NCBI GenBank assembly: GCA_905209435.1
Contig: CAJLTE010000043.1
Coordinates: forward strand, 1 to 24,806
From: an uncultured Blautia sp.
GTDB taxonomy: Bacteria > Bacillota_A > Clostridia > Lachnospirales > Lachnospiraceae
Length of the DNA stretch: 24,806 bases
Direction of reading: 5' to 3'
How positions within the stretch are numbered: position 1 is the stretch's first letter; each line of letters opens with the position of its first letter. Under the pieces are notes generated by a model. It saw only the letters and a list, made by a program, of their open reading frames with translations, was not told the DNA's origin and ran no database searches. The translations under genes and the position numbers were made by a program. This document shows, in pieces, positions 24,209-24,806 of this stretch.

Positions 24209-24806
24209 ATGGGATTCAAATCAGACATTGAAATTGCACAGGAATGCGAGATGCTTCCAATTACTCAGATCGCAGAGAAAGCAGGTATTGACGACAAATA
24301 TCTGGAGCAGTACGGAAAATACAAAGCAAAAATCGACTACAATCTTCTGAAAGAAAGTGATAAGAAGGATGGAAAATTAATCCTCGTTACAGCTATCAAC
24401 CCAACTCCAGCAGGAGAAGGTAAAACTACTACTACTGTAGGTCTTGCAGATGGTATGCAGAGACTTGGAAAGAGTGTTATGGTAGCCCTTCGTGAGCCAT
24501 CCTTAGGACCGGTATTCGGTGTTAAAGGCGGTGCTGCAGGCGGCGGATATGCACAGGTAGTTCCTATGGAAGATATCAACCTTCACTTTACTGGTGACTT
24601 CCATGCGATCGGTGCAGCTAACAACTTACTTGCAGCTATGATCGACAATCATATTTTCCAGGGCAACGCATTAAACATTGACCCACGTAAGATCACATGG
24701 AGAAGATGTGTGGATATGAACGACCGTCAGCTTCGTAACGTAGTAGACGGCCTTGGCGGAAGAACAAACGGTATGCCTCGTGAAGACGGATACGACATCA
24801 CAGTTG
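24209..24806 (+). CDS. fhs: Formate-tetrahydrofolate ligase, N-terminal part
   Basis: The first 199 residues of 10-formyl-THF synthetase, which joins formate to tetrahydrofolate using ATP. The ATP-binding loop [15 protein letters not shown] (65-79), [37 protein letters not shown] (a highly conserved block) and [16 protein letters not shown] are present. The usual length is about 555 aa, so the gene runs beyond the window edge. GAAAGGAG lies about 10 nt before the ATG. It supplies C1 units for purine synthesis (and the Wood-Ljungdahl path in acetogens) and is the only protein gene on the plus strand, controlled by the ZTP riboswitch. Confidence 0.98.
   Translation, partial: MGFKSDIEIAQECEMLPITQIAEKAGIDDKYLEQYGKYKAKIDYNLLKESDKKDGKLILVTAINPTPAGEGKTTTTVGLADGMQRLGKSVMVALREPSLGPVFGVKGGAAGGGYAQVVPMEDINLHFTGDFHAIGAANNLLAAMIDNHIFQGNALNIDPRKITWRRCVDMNDRQLRNVVDGLGGRTNGMPREDGYDITV

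Overview
The window looks like chromosomal DNA of a gut Lachnospiraceae-type Firmicute (Clostridium cluster XIVa, Blautia/Dorea/Ruminococcus-like). This rests on AGGAGG-type ribosome binding sites, AT-rich intergenic DNA with intrinsic terminators, an AraR-type arabinose regulator, a class B sortase, a ZTP riboswitch before formate-tetrahydrofolate ligase and a carboxyspermidine-type polyamine operon. The genus is inferred; no marker gene settles it. Except for the last gene, one small-RNA candidate and some structured elements, everything is on the minus strand.

Layout. 1-557: 5' part of tRNA-Pro(UGG) with a perfect promoter, an AT-rich tract and a hairpin-rich intergenic element. 558-4104: housekeeping genes (YfcE phosphoesterase and RdgB overlapping by 4 nt, a THUMP-domain RNA methyltransferase, a second YfcE, a small rhodanese). 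4182-4806: a 65-aa hydrophilic protein with a sigma-G-like promoter, and divergent to it an unannotated small-RNA candidate with C-rich motifs. 4807-9629: an arabinose locus (araR, araA, FGGY kinase); a 164-bp MITE-like element and a long hairpin lie between araA and the kinase. 9882-15322: a 1524-aa cell-wall protein with six DUF11-like modules and its own class B sortase. 15607-17095: a DUF1700-like membrane protein, then the end of the polyamine operon. 16217-23088: speA-speE-carboxynorspermidine synthase-nspC-aguA-aguB. 23275-23705: a structured minus-strand transcript candidate, either a separate RNA or an attenuated speA leader. 23914-24806: promoter, ZTP riboswitch and the 5' part of fhs on the plus strand.

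How they work together. AraR represses; AraA turns L-arabinose into L-ribulose and the FGGY kinase probably phosphorylates it; no araD is in the window. In the polyamine operon SpeA makes agmatine, AguA and AguB turn it into putrescine, and two alternative routes to spermidine are encoded (SpeE with decarboxylated SAM; the dehydrogenase plus NspC with aspartate semialdehyde), although speD is not here. The ZTP riboswitch ties formyl-folate supply to purine stress. The sortase presumably anchors the surface protein encoded just before it.

Main candidates for undescribed biology: the C-rich small RNA (about 4563-4670), the structured transcript before speA (about 23275-23670), and the sortase-linked repeat protein with its unassigned N-terminal domain.
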